A stretch of DNA of 64,000 bases, from contig RCNN01000083.1 of the NCBI GenBank assembly GCA_003667245.1, forward strand, positions 20,776-84,775, in the 5' to 3' direction. The position numbers were made by a program, and so were the translations under genes. A model generated the notes under the pieces. The model made no database searches. It had not been told where the DNA came from and worked only from the letters and a program-made list of their open reading frames with translations. The stretch comes from Heterostelium multicystogenum (lineage: Eukaryota > Evosea > Eumycetozoa > Acytosteliales > Acytosteliaceae). Positions 35,729 through 47,394 of this stretch are shown here, in pieces. Numbering within the stretch: the stretch's first letter is position 1; each line of letters begins with the position of its first letter.

Positions 35729-37438
35729 TTAGATGGACTCGTATGGAACGGTACCAGCAGAGTCGACACGACCCGAGATGGTAAAGTAGTCACTGGCACG
35801 TGATGGTGAGAGCAAGATGGAGAGACCAGTCAATGCCAAGAAGTTGAAGGTGACGTAGAATGCAAGGACAGTCTTTTGACGAATCCATGCGTCGACGGCG
35901 GAAGCGACAATGCAGATGAATGGCAAAGCCAAGAACCAGATGACAAAGGTAACTCCAAAGTAGGTGTAGAACTTACGCTTGGCTGGGTGGTTCTCTTCCA
36001 TGTAGGTGTTGTAACCGCACCACATGAACCAAATCATGGCGAGTGAACGAAACAACCAACAAAATGATACCTGGGACGGTATCGTACATGTAGACGGTCG
36101 ATGCCTTGTCTTGACCGGCCTTGTACCAAATGAACATAATCAAGTAGAGAGCAGAGAGGATACCCATGACACCGAGAATGATCTTCTTCTCATCGATGGT
36201 TACTCTTGAGATAGCCCATCCCTTAGCAATCAAGATCAACAATAAAATGAATGTCAATTGGGCTGCCAAATCCAAGACTAAATATGATAAATGAAAGTGG
36301 TTTGTTAGCTATCGTGATACAGTGTAGTCGAGCTGACTTAGATGACAACATACTTTCACCAAAACCTTGCAATCCCTTGGCTCCAACACCATTATGTGAA
36401 TATGCACCGTAGTGAATCAATAGGATAAAAATAGAAAGGAATTCCAATACAATCGAAACGGTCAATAATTTGACGATCTAAACGATAGGTTAGTTAAATT
36501 GCTTACTGGCAGAGCCATGATAGGTGTTACATACTGGGTGGAATGACTTGGTTGACATGAGGACCCAAGCAGAGTAACCGCTGTAGACGGTCAAGAGTAA
36601 GAAGAACCAGAAGTAAACGAGATACATGGCCTCAAGACCTTGGTCATCGTATGAGAACTCACGCTTCCAAAGTCCACCAGCATTCTTCCAGCTGATGGTG
36701 TATTCCAAATCCAATCCATCATCATCTTGACAGTTGGCAGCAGCCAAGAACCAATAATGTGGACGCATAAAGTCGTTCACTGGGTAGGTGATTGCAGTTC
36801 CATTCATAGTTGGTTGGGTATAGATTGGAAGTGAGATGCTAGCACGCTCTGAACAGTTCTGTTTGATTTGTAAACAGCGTCCCATGATCCTTGAACATCA
36901 TCATAAATATATAACTTTACGTTTGGATTGCTTGATTTACCTGTGAATGTGAAAACTCCTTGACCTATAGTGTTTTTTTGTTTTCAATCAATCAGAAAAT
37001 CAGATTAATAAAAACGATTGATTCTTTGTGGGTCATGTGTGATGGTGGATAGTGAGTGGTGAGTGGTGAAGGGTGATCAGTGTTGTACTCGTTGTTGAGA
37101 TGGTGCTCAATAATAATAATAAATGATCACACCTCTTCTAATTGTCAAAACAACTAAACTAATTCAAAGTTGACAGATGTAGAAGTTTATCTAAAACTTA
37201 GCTATAGCTGTAACTACCAACTACCAACTACCAATATATCAAAATTTGACTGAATTATAAATGAATAGATTAGATTAGCTATTCTAAACTTACCATAGGT
37301 ACTGAAACAGAACTTATCCAAATAAGCCCATGAAGATTTAGTCTTCAAGTGAGACTTTGTGTATTTGGCTTCAGTGAATGCAGCAAACAAAGTTGCCAAC
37401 AAAACAACTGTTAACAACAATTTAATTTGTACTTTCAT
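35729..37438 (-). CDS. GPR180/TMEM145-type seven-helix membrane protein
   Basis: Family with a secreted-type N-terminal domain followed by a rhodopsin-like 7TM domain (intimal thickness-related receptor). Exons: 37294-37438 (signal peptide MKVQIKLLLTVVLLATLFAA then YTKSHLKT), 36535-36964, 36354-36477 and 35729-36277, about 415 residues. Exon 2 carries FTGKSSNPNVKLYIYDD with GSWDAVYKS, which matches the GPR180 ectodomain. The 7TM part includes VYFWFFLLLTVYSGYSAWVL, LTVSIVLEFLSIFILLIHYG, LTFILLLILIAKGWAI, YFGVTFVIWFLALPFICIVA. Breaks are near 36860 and 36045, each one base. Family members are implicated in TGF-beta/Wnt-type signalling in animals. The role here is unknown. Intron 1 contains a G-rich GTGAGTGGTGAG patch. 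Confidence 0.83.
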
Positions 37439-38592
37439 CTCTTGTAAAAAAAGATTGATGTCTTCGTCCTAAGTCCAATATAATATATTTAAATAATAAA
37501 TAAATAATAATATTTGATTGCTAATAATAAATAATACTATTAATACTAATATTATTACTATTAGAGAACTATTGGGATGTTTAGGTGAGTGACTTAATGC
37601 TCTTAATAACTAATATGCCAAGCTGTTTGTGTTCATGAATCTGTTTGGCACCATGGTTTGCTTCAACAGACTTTCGCAAATGATTAAAAATAAAAAAAAA
37701 TTAAAAAAACCAAAAGTTTTTTGCAAAAATATCCTTTTTGAATTGTAAAGGAATTTTTTTAGTTTGTTTTGGTTGGTTTTTTAATGAGGGACTCAAAGTG
37801 AATTCTTTGCAAATCAAAAACCAATCCAAAACAAACCAAACCAAACCAAACATAACCTGTTCACACACAAACACACTCACTTCTCAATTTATTTCGGAGT
37901 CGAAATGGTACTCTGTTCATAAATAAATCCTATCTGTCTCTGACCACCAAAATCGTTTGGTAGATATCTCGATACTTTTTTATTTTCGGGGCACCTCTTA
38001 TGATTACCACATCTATAATTAATAGGATAATTTAGATCATTAATAAAATTAGTAATAATATGGTAGTACACATTGTGGATCCAGTGCATTGGATGTCCAA
38101 CACTACAATTCCATCTAAATTGATGGATAGAAGGTTCTTCCTATAGATATCTTTGCACTTTTACAATAAATTATGATACCTTTAAGACTTTAAAAAAACA
38201 ACTTTTTATATGTTCATGTATTTAAATATATATTGTCAAATTGAGATATCTATGTTTGACTCATAGAACATCTAGCCTACGAGGATAATGAATAATACTT
38301 TCTCTTAGATGTACATCTAAATTGATTGAAAGAAATATCATAAAATAAAATTTGATGGAATTTCCACCCAAAACCCATTCAACTAATATTTTATTAGAAT
38401 GGTGGTATAAGTTGGATTTTTTATTATGAAATTAATCTCACTTTTTGTTTTGCTTGGTGTTTTATCATATGATCGAGGATTATAGGTATTCTTTTTAGAA
38501 ATAGCAATCAATCAATCAATCAATCAATCTAACAAACAAACCTCATTGTATAGTTATTTATTTATTTATTATTTATTTATTAAAAGAAAGAT
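37439..38592. other. Intergenic, 1.15 kb
   Basis: AT-rich. It contains AAACC repeats (37825-37850), a CAAT repeat (38505-38529) and a 66-codon minus frame at 37889-38089 (CGNHKRCPENKKVSRYLP) that I cannot support as a gene. Confidence 0.5.
38505..38529. repeat. CAAT tetranucleotide repeat
   Basis: Six CAAT units. Confidence 0.85.
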
Positions 38593-38842
38593 ATGTCAAA
38601 TAAAAGTTTAGTCTCACATTTTTGAAAAGGTAATTATTACTATATCTCCGATGATAAAAAGGAATTATAATTAAATTTAATACTATACAATTAAATAGGA
38701 AATCCAAAAGGCAAATGAGCCAGCTGGAGCTAAAGAAAGAGTATGGACACCAAAGAAAGATGATGACTATAGAGTCCAAACAGCTTTGAAATCTGGAAAA
38801 GGAACTCCACCACCAAAGAAATCACTTAGTCAACTACCATAA
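38593..38842 (+). CDS. Small two-exon basic protein, unknown
   Basis: Below the usual ORF size cut-off, so easily missed. Exon 1 (38593-38629) encodes MSNKSLVSHFEK once one base is dropped from a T5 run (38619-38623). Intron 38630-38698 (GTAATT...AATAG). Exon 2 (38699-38842) encodes EIQKANEPAGAKERVWTPKK, then DDDYRVQTALKSGKGTPPPK and a KKSLSQLP end, about 59 residues. Strong codon bias and an in-phase splice support a real gene. It is hydrophilic, Lys/Pro-rich at the C-terminus, without a signal or membrane segment. I do not recognise the family. Confidence 0.6.
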
Positions 38843-40692
38843 ACATAGCAACACCTCACTGAATACAAAAAAAACAAAACAAACAACTCTGCTACTGATC
38901 CATCCAAGCAAATAAATAATAGTTCAGGTCGATCAAAGCATCCCTATGTACATGAACGAATGATATTATATAATAATAATAAACAACCAATAATCTCAAA
39001 TTACTAAGATTAATTATTATTATAGCATTCTAAATACCTTTCAAGATAAGAGAATTATAATTGAATTGCTACAAAAATATAATCTTTGAATATTATGTAA
39101 TATAAGTTATAGGTGGTAATATCATAAAGTTGTATTGTAAACTTTGCTATGAGCCTCTTCTTAGGTTTACTTTGTAATCAAATCTCATCTTACATACATA
39201 GCTTAGTACTTTTGCGAACTCCTACAATTAAGTAGTGAACGTGGTTCCAACTTATTGATCGATTCTTTTAGAATGTCATGTTTGACATGATTGACAGGTG
39301 TACAATGGTGTCAATATTCTGAATGAAAAAGGAAATAAACTTGTCTGAAATTTGATGGGCACAAATAGTGCAACTTGGTCTGATTTTTGCTACAAAAATT
39401 AATTTTGCAGAGTGCATTTCGTGGAGTGGATCCAGAAGTGAAATTACGGAGTGTCCCAAGAAGAATTTTCCAATTTTTTTTTTATTTTATTAGATTTTAT
39501 TAATGTATCCATTTGGATTTACAGAACAACAACCTATTATTGTATACATCTAAATATCATCTACACACACACAACAACAACAACAGGCGACACCACCACC
39601 ACCTCCACTTCTCTTCTCCACTCCTTCCGTCCTCTGGTTGTCCTTCTCCAGTCATATTGTGTTTTACAGCTACCCCTACAGAGATCAAAGTTTCTGACTA
39701 CTTCCTATCAGTAAAGTGTATGTACAATTCAAGTTAGTATTTCGCCAACTGTTGGTGAACACACCCGAACACTCAGCATCACTCCTTCTGGGCATACCGA
39801 CGGCTCTCCTTCACTCTGCTCAATCTTCATGCACCTTCTATATTTATATATCTCTATCATCACTTTGTTAAAGACAGACACGACACGGGTTGTTCTTTGC
39901 AATTGTTTTTACTCTTTGTTATTTTTTAGTTGATGATTGATGATTCGTTTGCCCAGGTATGCACCTTAAGATCAATCAATTAATTTCCAATTGGGTGTTG
40001 GATCATCTGTGTTTATTTTAGGAATTGAATTGAATTGATTACAACTAGTTGACCATTTTTAATTTTTCAACGCAAATGGTTGCATGTTCAGGGCATGTCG
40101 GTACCTTAACATCGAATGCCATTGACCTCTTTAAATTATATTCTTGACCAAGCAATTCATGCCATTTTTATAAAGGCTTGCAAAGGTTTCTGAATATTTC
40201 CCGTTAAATATTACGCATTTTATATTCTTTATTATTTTCTTTGTCGTATACAGTATTGATATCATAAAAAAGTAATTCATTAGAGTGAATGGAATTTGAG
40301 TATTATTATTATTACTATTAGCATCAAAACAAATACATAATTATCACCCTAATATAAATATATATATATATATATTTAATTATTTAAATAATAGTTGTAA
40401 TAGTAATAATAATATAATTATTAAGATTGATAAGCATTAGCTAATTGAATTTTATTTTTATAAAAACCAAAATCCAAAAGTGCAAGCGATCTTCTTTTAC
40501 TAGTCAGTTTATTAAATGTTTACTACTGATACCATCATCGGATTCTCAAGGTTATATTTTCGATAAAAAAATCAAGATTAGCTGCAAATTTGAAAAATAA
40601 TATTAAAATTAAATTTGAGCATAAGCAAAGAAAGAAAACAAAAAAAAACACAACAAACAACAACAACAAAACAACAAACAACACTGGTATCG
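38843..40692. other. Intergenic, 1.85 kb promoter of the zinc-finger gene
   Basis: No gene seen. A CCACC-rich patch (39585-39640) inside AT-rich DNA produces spurious open frames on the plus strand. (AT)n tract at 40360-40380, and A/C-rich leader (40650-40685) just before the ATG, typical of highly transcribed or developmentally controlled dictyostelid genes. Confidence 0.5.
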
Positions 40693-42771
40693 ATGCAATA
40701 TAAAATGGACAATGATACGTATGTATTCTAATTCTAATGCAATTCTATATATATATATATAATATATATTGATCATTAGAACTTATTATTATTATAACTT
40801 CATTGGTATTAACATACAATAATAATATTAAATATGATATTGCAAAGTCGGCTGAATGAGTCCATCTATGACTACCTGTGCATGAAGGGGTACTCAAAGA
40901 CAGCAGAGCTTCTCATCAAAGAATCAAATCTACAGAGCAGATTGAATTCACCAGCAAACTACAACGATCTTCTCCTTCAGGCCTGGAACTACTACTTTCA
41001 GTCATTCATACATCCCACTCCTGCACATCATCACAACCAGAATCATAACCAAAATGGTCACCATCAGCAGCAACATATTATACACAATCAAAATCATACA
41101 CACAGCTTAAACCAAACACAACAACAACAACAAATTGTACAGCAACAACAACAACAACAACAACCACATGAGCATCATTTATCTAGCAATACAAATTCAC
41201 AGCACTCTTCATCGCCAAGTAACAATATTTATTTACCATCACTATCGACTTTAAATTCAAGTACATCGACAACATCATCTTCACCAACATCCAGTAGTAA
41301 TAGCATTAATGGAAATTCTGTAAACATCAGCAACAACAACAATAGCAATAATATTAATAATAGTAGTAACAATAATAGCAACAGCAGCAATAGCAGCCCG
41401 AATGCAAACTCAACAACCTATTCTTTTAATCCACTTCTCCACAATACTGGAGCATCTTCAATGATACATATTGATTCTGGCCCATTTAATTCAAATTCTA
41501 CAAACAAGCAACTACAGAATGGTTTCAACTTGTATAATGATAGACAGCAGATTGATATATCGAGTGCATCTCTATTAGATCAACTTGCCAACAGTAGTCC
41601 ACCCAATATGTCACAATTAAGTCTAAATAAGACTCCTTTGTTCAATGGAAATAGCAATAGCAATAATAGTCAGCCATCATCTCCATCTGTAGCATCACTA
41701 CCAAATATTCAACACACACATAGTCATAATCATAATCATAGAGATATAAATTCTTCCCTTTGATAGGTGGAATACCAAACATTAGCACTACTACAACAAC
41801 TACGACTACAGGACTCCAGCTTCCTCTTCAACAGCAGCAACAACAACTTCAGAAAGATCAACAAATCCCACTTCAACAACAAACATCTTCACTTTTACTC
41901 CAAGGAGAAGATGAAGTAAGTATTGATACTTTTAAATGATGTTATCTTTAACTTATCCAACAAACTAACATTGGCTTAATCATAGAAATACCCATGTACA
42001 TTTCAAGGTTGTAATAAATCTTTCTCATCTATGGCTATTCTAAAAAGACATCTTAAAGAGCACAATGGATCTAAACCATTCATCTGTATGCACGAAGGTT
42101 GTGGAAAAGGATTTGCAAGAAAATATGATTTGAAAGTACATTTACGTTCCCACACTGGCGAGAAGCCATATACTTGCTCATTCCCAGGCTGTCACAAGAA
42201 GTTTGCCAGAAATTCTGATTTGAGATTGCACGAGAGAATACACTCTGGTGAAAAGCCATATGCCTGCGATTGCGAAGGTTGTACAAAGCGTTTCATTAGA
42301 CAAGCGGACTTGAAGAAACATCAAAAAACACACAAAGTGCACCAAGGCCATCATCCTCACAAACATGGTATTGGATGTGGACACACTGCCATTGCTCACG
42401 AGGATCACGTCGATTTCCTTCATGACAAGCATTTGCACTCGATGCATCATGACCACATTGATGATCACAGCATTGAAATGACAGAATTGAACCCATCACT
42501 ATGCACTCCACATTTCGTTTGCTCACATCACGCCGATGGATCATCACATTCCAGCACCTGTGGACACGAAATGATACCACACACTCAAGAAGATGGATCA
42601 ATTCACTACGATTTCTTGGTAGACGGTCACCTACACCACGTACACGACGGTCACTGCGACGATCATGGAATGGTTAAGATTGTAAACAATTTCTCGACTG
42701 GATGGATGCATAGAATAAACAACAAGCCAGCCAACAATGTCAAAATTTTAAAATACACCAAACAAACTTAG
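40693..42771 (+). CDS. LisH and C2H2 zinc-finger protein with His/Cys-rich tail
   Basis: Exon 1 (40693-40718, MQYKMDNDT), exon 2 (40848-41915) and exon 3 (41986-42771) join in phase. Domains in order: LisH dimerisation motif (RLNESIYDYLCMKGYSKTAE); a long Gln/Asn/Ser/His-rich linker with an alternating His run HTHSHNHNH (41713-41739); four C2H2 fingers (41990-42330; linkers SGEKPY and TGEKPY intact, so sequence-specific DNA binding is likely). The tail has two related His/Cys segments: GCGHTAIAHEDHVDFL through HHDHIDDHS, and TCGHEMIPHTQEDGSIHYDF through HLHHVHDGHCDDHG. One frame break near 41755. Probable nuclear transcription factor. The tail resembles small metal-binding segments, so zinc or copper sensing is inferred, not shown. 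Confidence 0.9.
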
Positions 42772-43075
42772 TAGTAGATAACAAACTAATTTTAAACCTA
42801 TTTTAAAATTTGAATTTTCCATATAATCTTAAATAAATAATTTGGAAATATTTCGCCTTTCTTACTTTAACAATCAGACATACATATCAATCTTGGATGC
42901 AATAATAGATTGTGATAAATAGATAAAATATTTTATTTAAACTTTTTTGTTTTTTTTTAGATAATTTTTTTTTTGGAAAGTATACTTTTTTTAAAGATTT
43001 ATAAAACGGACTTAGATTAATATATATATGGTCTATTTTATAATTGAACAGACAATCTAATTATAACAGAGGAGT
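42772..43075. other. Convergent 3' region, zinc-finger and Hsp20 genes
   Basis: 304 AT-rich bases with long T runs (42940-42990). No gene seen. Confidence 0.6.
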
Positions 43076-45294
43076 TTAACAAGTTGCTCTACCAATCATG
43101 TTGGCAATCTTCTTGGCAGTCTTCTTTGCGTCAGCTTGACCCTTCTTGTCCTTTAATCTTCTTTCTCTTTCCTTCTCTTCCAATTGACCAAGGAATTTGT
43201 TGGTGTTCTTGTTGTACTCCTTCTTGGTGGCACTCAATGGATGTGGGTTGAGGTGTGTTTTTCCACCGCTCTCCTTGATCATTTGAGAGATCATGTTGGC
43301 AAGCTTCTTGGCATCAAGTTGACCCTTCTTGTCCTTGACTCTTCTGGTTCTCTCCTTTTCTTCCATGAGATCCAATTGTCTGCTGTCGTGGAGCTTGTCT
43401 GGTTTGTCATGATTAACCTTCAAACCAAGGATACCTTCAGACTTCTTGATCATATCGGAGCACTTCTTGGCATTCTTTTTGCAGTCAGTCATTCCCTTCT
43501 TGTCAGCCAATCTTCTGCTTCTCTCTTTTTCTTCAATTTGGTCCAAGTACTTGCTTGCGTGTTTCTTGGAGAAGTTGGTCGAACCCTTGTGAAGATTAGC
43601 TCTGTTTCCTTCCTTCTCGATCATTGAGGCAATCTTCTTGCAGGTCTTCTTGGCATCCATTTGTCCCTTCTTATCTCTCAATCTTCTTTGTCTCTCATTC
43701 TCCTCAAGGCTCCAATCTTACTCTTGTGGATGGGCTGTAATTTGGTTGAATACTTTGGACATGGGTGGAGACATGATTTACCACCGCATCTCTTTACCAT
43801 ATCGGAAATCTTCTTGCAATGCTTCTTGGCATCCATTTGTCCCTTCTTGTCAGCCATTCTTCTGTTTCTCTCTTTTTCTTCTAATTTATCCATGTGTCTT
43901 GAGGCGTTGAGCTTTTGAGTCATGAGACCATGTTGAGATGGGTGATGTGAGGAGTGATGAATTGGCTTGTTGAATTTAGTTCCAATTGGAATTGAGATTG
44001 GTCTGTTGGCTAAAGGACGTGGGATATGGTGGAGGGAAGTTTTACCGCTTCTCTTGATCATGTCTGAACATTTCTTGGCATTCTTCTTGGCATCCATTTG
44101 TCCCTTCTTGTCAGCCAATCTTCTGTTTCTCTCCTTTTCTTCCATTTGGTGAACAGCCAAGCATGACTTCTTACCATGGAATGGCTCAGTGTGTGGGTGT
44201 ACACGAATTTGAGCAAACTTCGATGGAGCTTTATGGAATGAGGAGTTCTTCATTCCATTGGGCGCATGCTACCCTTGGATGGAGTACGACGAAGACGAGT
44301 ACGACCACCACTGGATTTAATCATGTTTGATACCTTCTTGGCATTGGATTTTGCGATCTCTTGACCTCTCTTGTCACGGATACGATCACTACGCTCCTTC
44401 TCCTCCATTTGGTGTGAAGATTTGTGAAGTGGGACATGCTTCAATTTTTGGAGATGAGTTGGGTTGGACTTGACCATCTTGGAGACCTTGGTGGCAAGCA
44501 ACTTCTTTTGATCTTCTCCTCTCTTGTCACGAACACGACGATCACGTTCGTTGACCTCCAATCTCATGGACATGAGACGGTTCTCTTGTGATTTCTTCAT
44601 AGCATCCTTTTCAATACCATACAATTTCTTTTGGGAACCGAAATCTTCCTCAAAGAATTGACCCAATTTACTGTTGACACCAGATCTCAAGTAAGATGGG
44701 TTGAAATCTTGCATTCTTCTTCTTCTCTCAGCTTCCTCAGCCTCGATAACTGAACGGAGGCTTGAGTGCTCCTCACTACCCAACAATGTAATGTGTTGAG
44801 TATTCTTTCCACCAGTCTTTGGAATGCAAAGTGTCAAAATTCCACCTTGGAATTTAGCTTGGATCGATGATCCATCAATACCTAAAAAATTAATAAAATT
44901 AATAAAATGTTATATTATATTTTTTATCCATTGATCAATATTTACCTTCTGGTAAAGCAACAGCACGGTGGAATTCACCTCCAGAGTATCTCTCACGACG
45001 ATGGAATTTCCATTCATCAGTAGATTTTTCAAACTTGCTTCCTTTGATCGAAAGGAAACGTCCATTCACTTGGACATCCAAGTCGTCACGCTGGAAACCA
45101 GGTAATTCAAGAATGATTTTGTAGTTATCCTTGGATTCACATACATCCATTCTTGGCTTCCATCCCCAGTCAGTGGGTTCAGAAGCTGGATGAGTGAGTG
45201 AAGAAGTCCAGCTCTTCAAAGTCTCATCCAATTGGTGCTTGAGACCATTTAGCTCTTCAATTGGGTGTGATAACCAATTATTTACTAATGACAT
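43076..45294 (-). CDS. Hsp20/alpha-crystallin protein fused to charged tandem repeats
   Basis: Exon 1 (44946-45294) and exon 2 (43076-44881) join in phase, about 715 residues. The N-terminus is a small heat-shock domain: WGWKPRMDVCESKDNYKIIL, ELPGFQRDDLDVQVNGRFLS, RRERYSGGEFHRAVALPEG, then after the intron IDGSSIQAKFQGGILTLCIP, the usual last strand. Instead of ending there, as 16-25 kDa sHsps do, the chain continues for about 560 residues with eight or so copies of a 50-75 residue unit, consensus EEKERxRRxxDKKGQxDAKK followed by KK-x3-MIK and a Gly/Lys/His-rich linker. Two frame breaks (near 44252 and 43690) lie between or in repeats. Chaperone activity is inferred from the Hsp20 domain. The repeat function is unknown; the charge pattern predicts coiled or RNA/polyanion-binding helices. 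Confidence 0.88.
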
Positions 45295-46684
45295 TATTTA
45301 TTTATTAATTAGAAATAATTAAAAATGTGGAAAACTAAATAATTAAATTTAATAATAATAATAATAAATAAAAGCTTAGCTAAATGTATATATAAAAAAC
45401 GATAATATTGATAGTTTAATTATAATTAATAATAATTAATAATAATAATAATAAATCAAATAAAATTAAATTATAAATTATATTAATTATATGAAAAACA
45501 AAAAAAAAAATTTTAGAAATATAGAAATAGATAAATGTGGAATCTATAGATAAAAACTAAAAGATGGATGGATGGAAGAATGAAAGGAAATTGCCTATTA
45601 ATTAGTAAAGTGGAAATTATAATATTTATATAGTTCTGCCTCTTAGAGTTGCCTGACTTTAAGCGTGAACTTGCATTGATGCCCCTACCCTCCTGTCCAA
45701 TCTATCTATAGCCAACTTTGATAAGTAGGAAAGTGGGGCGGTGGTGTGGTTTGGGTGTGGTAATTTTGGGGAAATCGTTGATTTCCCTATCTCTTTGCTT
45801 TAAATTTCATTGGGCCAATTCATAAACATACGCATATTTATTTTAGCTTTTTAACCAAATATATAATAATATATGAAGTGTTGTTTGTGGTGTGTGCTGT
45901 GTATGTGTGGTTGGTTGTTGATGCTGATTGGTTGGTGATGTAATAATGAACAACAAAACTTCAACAATAAAGTTTAAAAAATTCAACAGAATTCTTTTTT
46001 CTATCTACCGATTAATAATAATATGGTTATACATATATAATTATTATATTATATTATATTATTTATATGATATTATGAATTTGAATCACTGTCATCGTGT
46101 TTTCTTTTTCACCACAACTCACAATCGATACCACGAACACACACACACATTTGATTGCAATCTTCATGAGATTCCACATCTTTGACAATACGATAATTAT
46201 TCTTATTCCTTATCCAGTGTATGCTCAATCTCTTAGAGTGAACAGTTGAACATATATAGTAGTAGAGTTGGTGTTATCTCATCTCATGCTATAGTGTAGT
46301 TGAACCAACTCTGCTGCTTTACACTTTATCCACCGAATTCTACTACTTTAATAGGTTGTTGAAATGATCATGTCCGATTGAAATCCAAGTTCATACTAAA
46401 TTGAATAAATGAATTAATAAATTGATGACTTTTAAATCATGATTTGATTATTATAATTCAACAACAACAACAACAACAACTAACACAGCACACCTGATGT
46501 TGATTGTCATCGATTTGGTATGAAAAATGATGATTTGGTTAAATGAAATCAAGCTATCTATTGAAAATGATAATCAATAACCAATCGTTTTCCACCTAAT
46601 ACTCTACTCATTTGTAGAAATATTATTATCGTTTCATTAAGCGCATGTAGGTTGATGTTGTTGTTTGTGATGTAGACTATACTA
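45295..46684. other. Intergenic, 1.4 kb, promoter of the Hsp20 gene
   Basis: TAA/AAT repeats near 45350 and 45440, a G-rich tract and inverted repeat (45731-45787) and CA-rich patches (46135-46150). No gene seen. A frame at 45928-46185 has no coding character. Confidence 0.55.
45731..45787. promoter_or_regulatory. G-box-like tract and GGGAAATC inverted repeat
   Basis: GTGGTGTGG and TTGGGTGTGG units (45741-45760) resemble the G-rich boxes bound by the dictyostelid factor GBF. Directly next to them GGGAAATC (45769-45776) and GATTTCCC (45780-45787) form a perfect inverted repeat with a 3-base spacer. About 440-490 bases before the Hsp20 start. No canonical heat-shock element (nGAAnnTTCn) was evident. 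Function inferred. Confidence 0.4.
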
Positions 46685-47394
46685 TTAACATATGCTTTTA
46701 ATACCTACCATTAGTTTAATAAAACCAGTGATAAAATCTTTAGAGAAATTCTTTAATATTGCTAATGGAACAACATCGTCTAGTTCATCTTCATCCAACT
46801 TCATGATACCTTGCTCTTCAGCGGTTCTTTGCATTAGATCAAAGAAGCTTCTAAAATCTCCACCGTAGTAGTTTTTAATTGAAAGTATCTAGGTTGTAAT
46901 CATGTTAGTACATAGTTATGTTATTTTTTTGTTTGTTGATTCGCTGTACTGCTACCTACTTGATACATTTTATTAATTGCGTCGCTTGTTAGAAATACGA
47001 TGTCTTGATGATGCTTGAATGTTTGTACATAGTTAGGGTTGTTTGTAAATAGCTTTGAGAACCATTCTACAAATAGATCTGTACCCTCTGGCTTTGAGAT
47101 TTCATTCCACATCTTTAGGGTGCAGTAGGCCTGAAACTTTGATTGAAAGTCATCTTTGCCACCGTTCAGAAGCAGCTGTAATGCGTAGAGCCTCGAGAAC
47201 TCCAATATATCACTCTCGTAGAAGCGTCCTGTTTGTCGCCGATCTATTGCAAACAAAGTACCCAGGTGGCTAGTGTCTATGGTGCACTCTCGAGGAGGCT
47301 GCATCTCTAGCAACTCATCCAACACCAAATAGTCCTTTGCATTCTTATTGACTCTCTTGAATTCATCAGATAGATTTGATTCTACATTTCCCAT
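46685..47394 (-). CDS. Probable N-myristoylated protein, EF-hand-like, unknown
   Basis: Exon 1 (46960-47394) starts MGNVESNLSDEFKR, where Gly2 and Ser6 fit an N-myristoylation signal. The intron is 46889-46959 and exon 2 (46685-46888) ends with LKNFSKDFITGFIKLMV and KSIC, if the GTAGGT after LM is not another donor. The 212 residues are mostly helical: LGTLFAIDRRQTGRFYESDI followed by LEFSRLYALQLLL looks like a degenerate EF-hand helix-loop-helix with D-x-R-x-T-G-R in the loop, and DFRSFFDLMQRTAEEQGIMK another helix pair. Ca2+ binding is doubtful because loop acidic residues are incomplete. No frame break. Confidence 0.6.

Noticed and set aside
37889..38089. 66-codon minus frame with CGNHKRCPEN
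   Set aside because: Single short frame, no start context, no splice partner; kept only as a note in the intergenic entry.
39451..39737. Overlapping Thr/His-rich plus frames
   Set aside because: Arise from a CCACC/ACA repeat patch; two frames are open at once, as expected for simple sequence.
45928..46185. 85-codon plus frame
   Set aside because: Ile/Tyr/Asn-rich, follows TA repeats; no domain.
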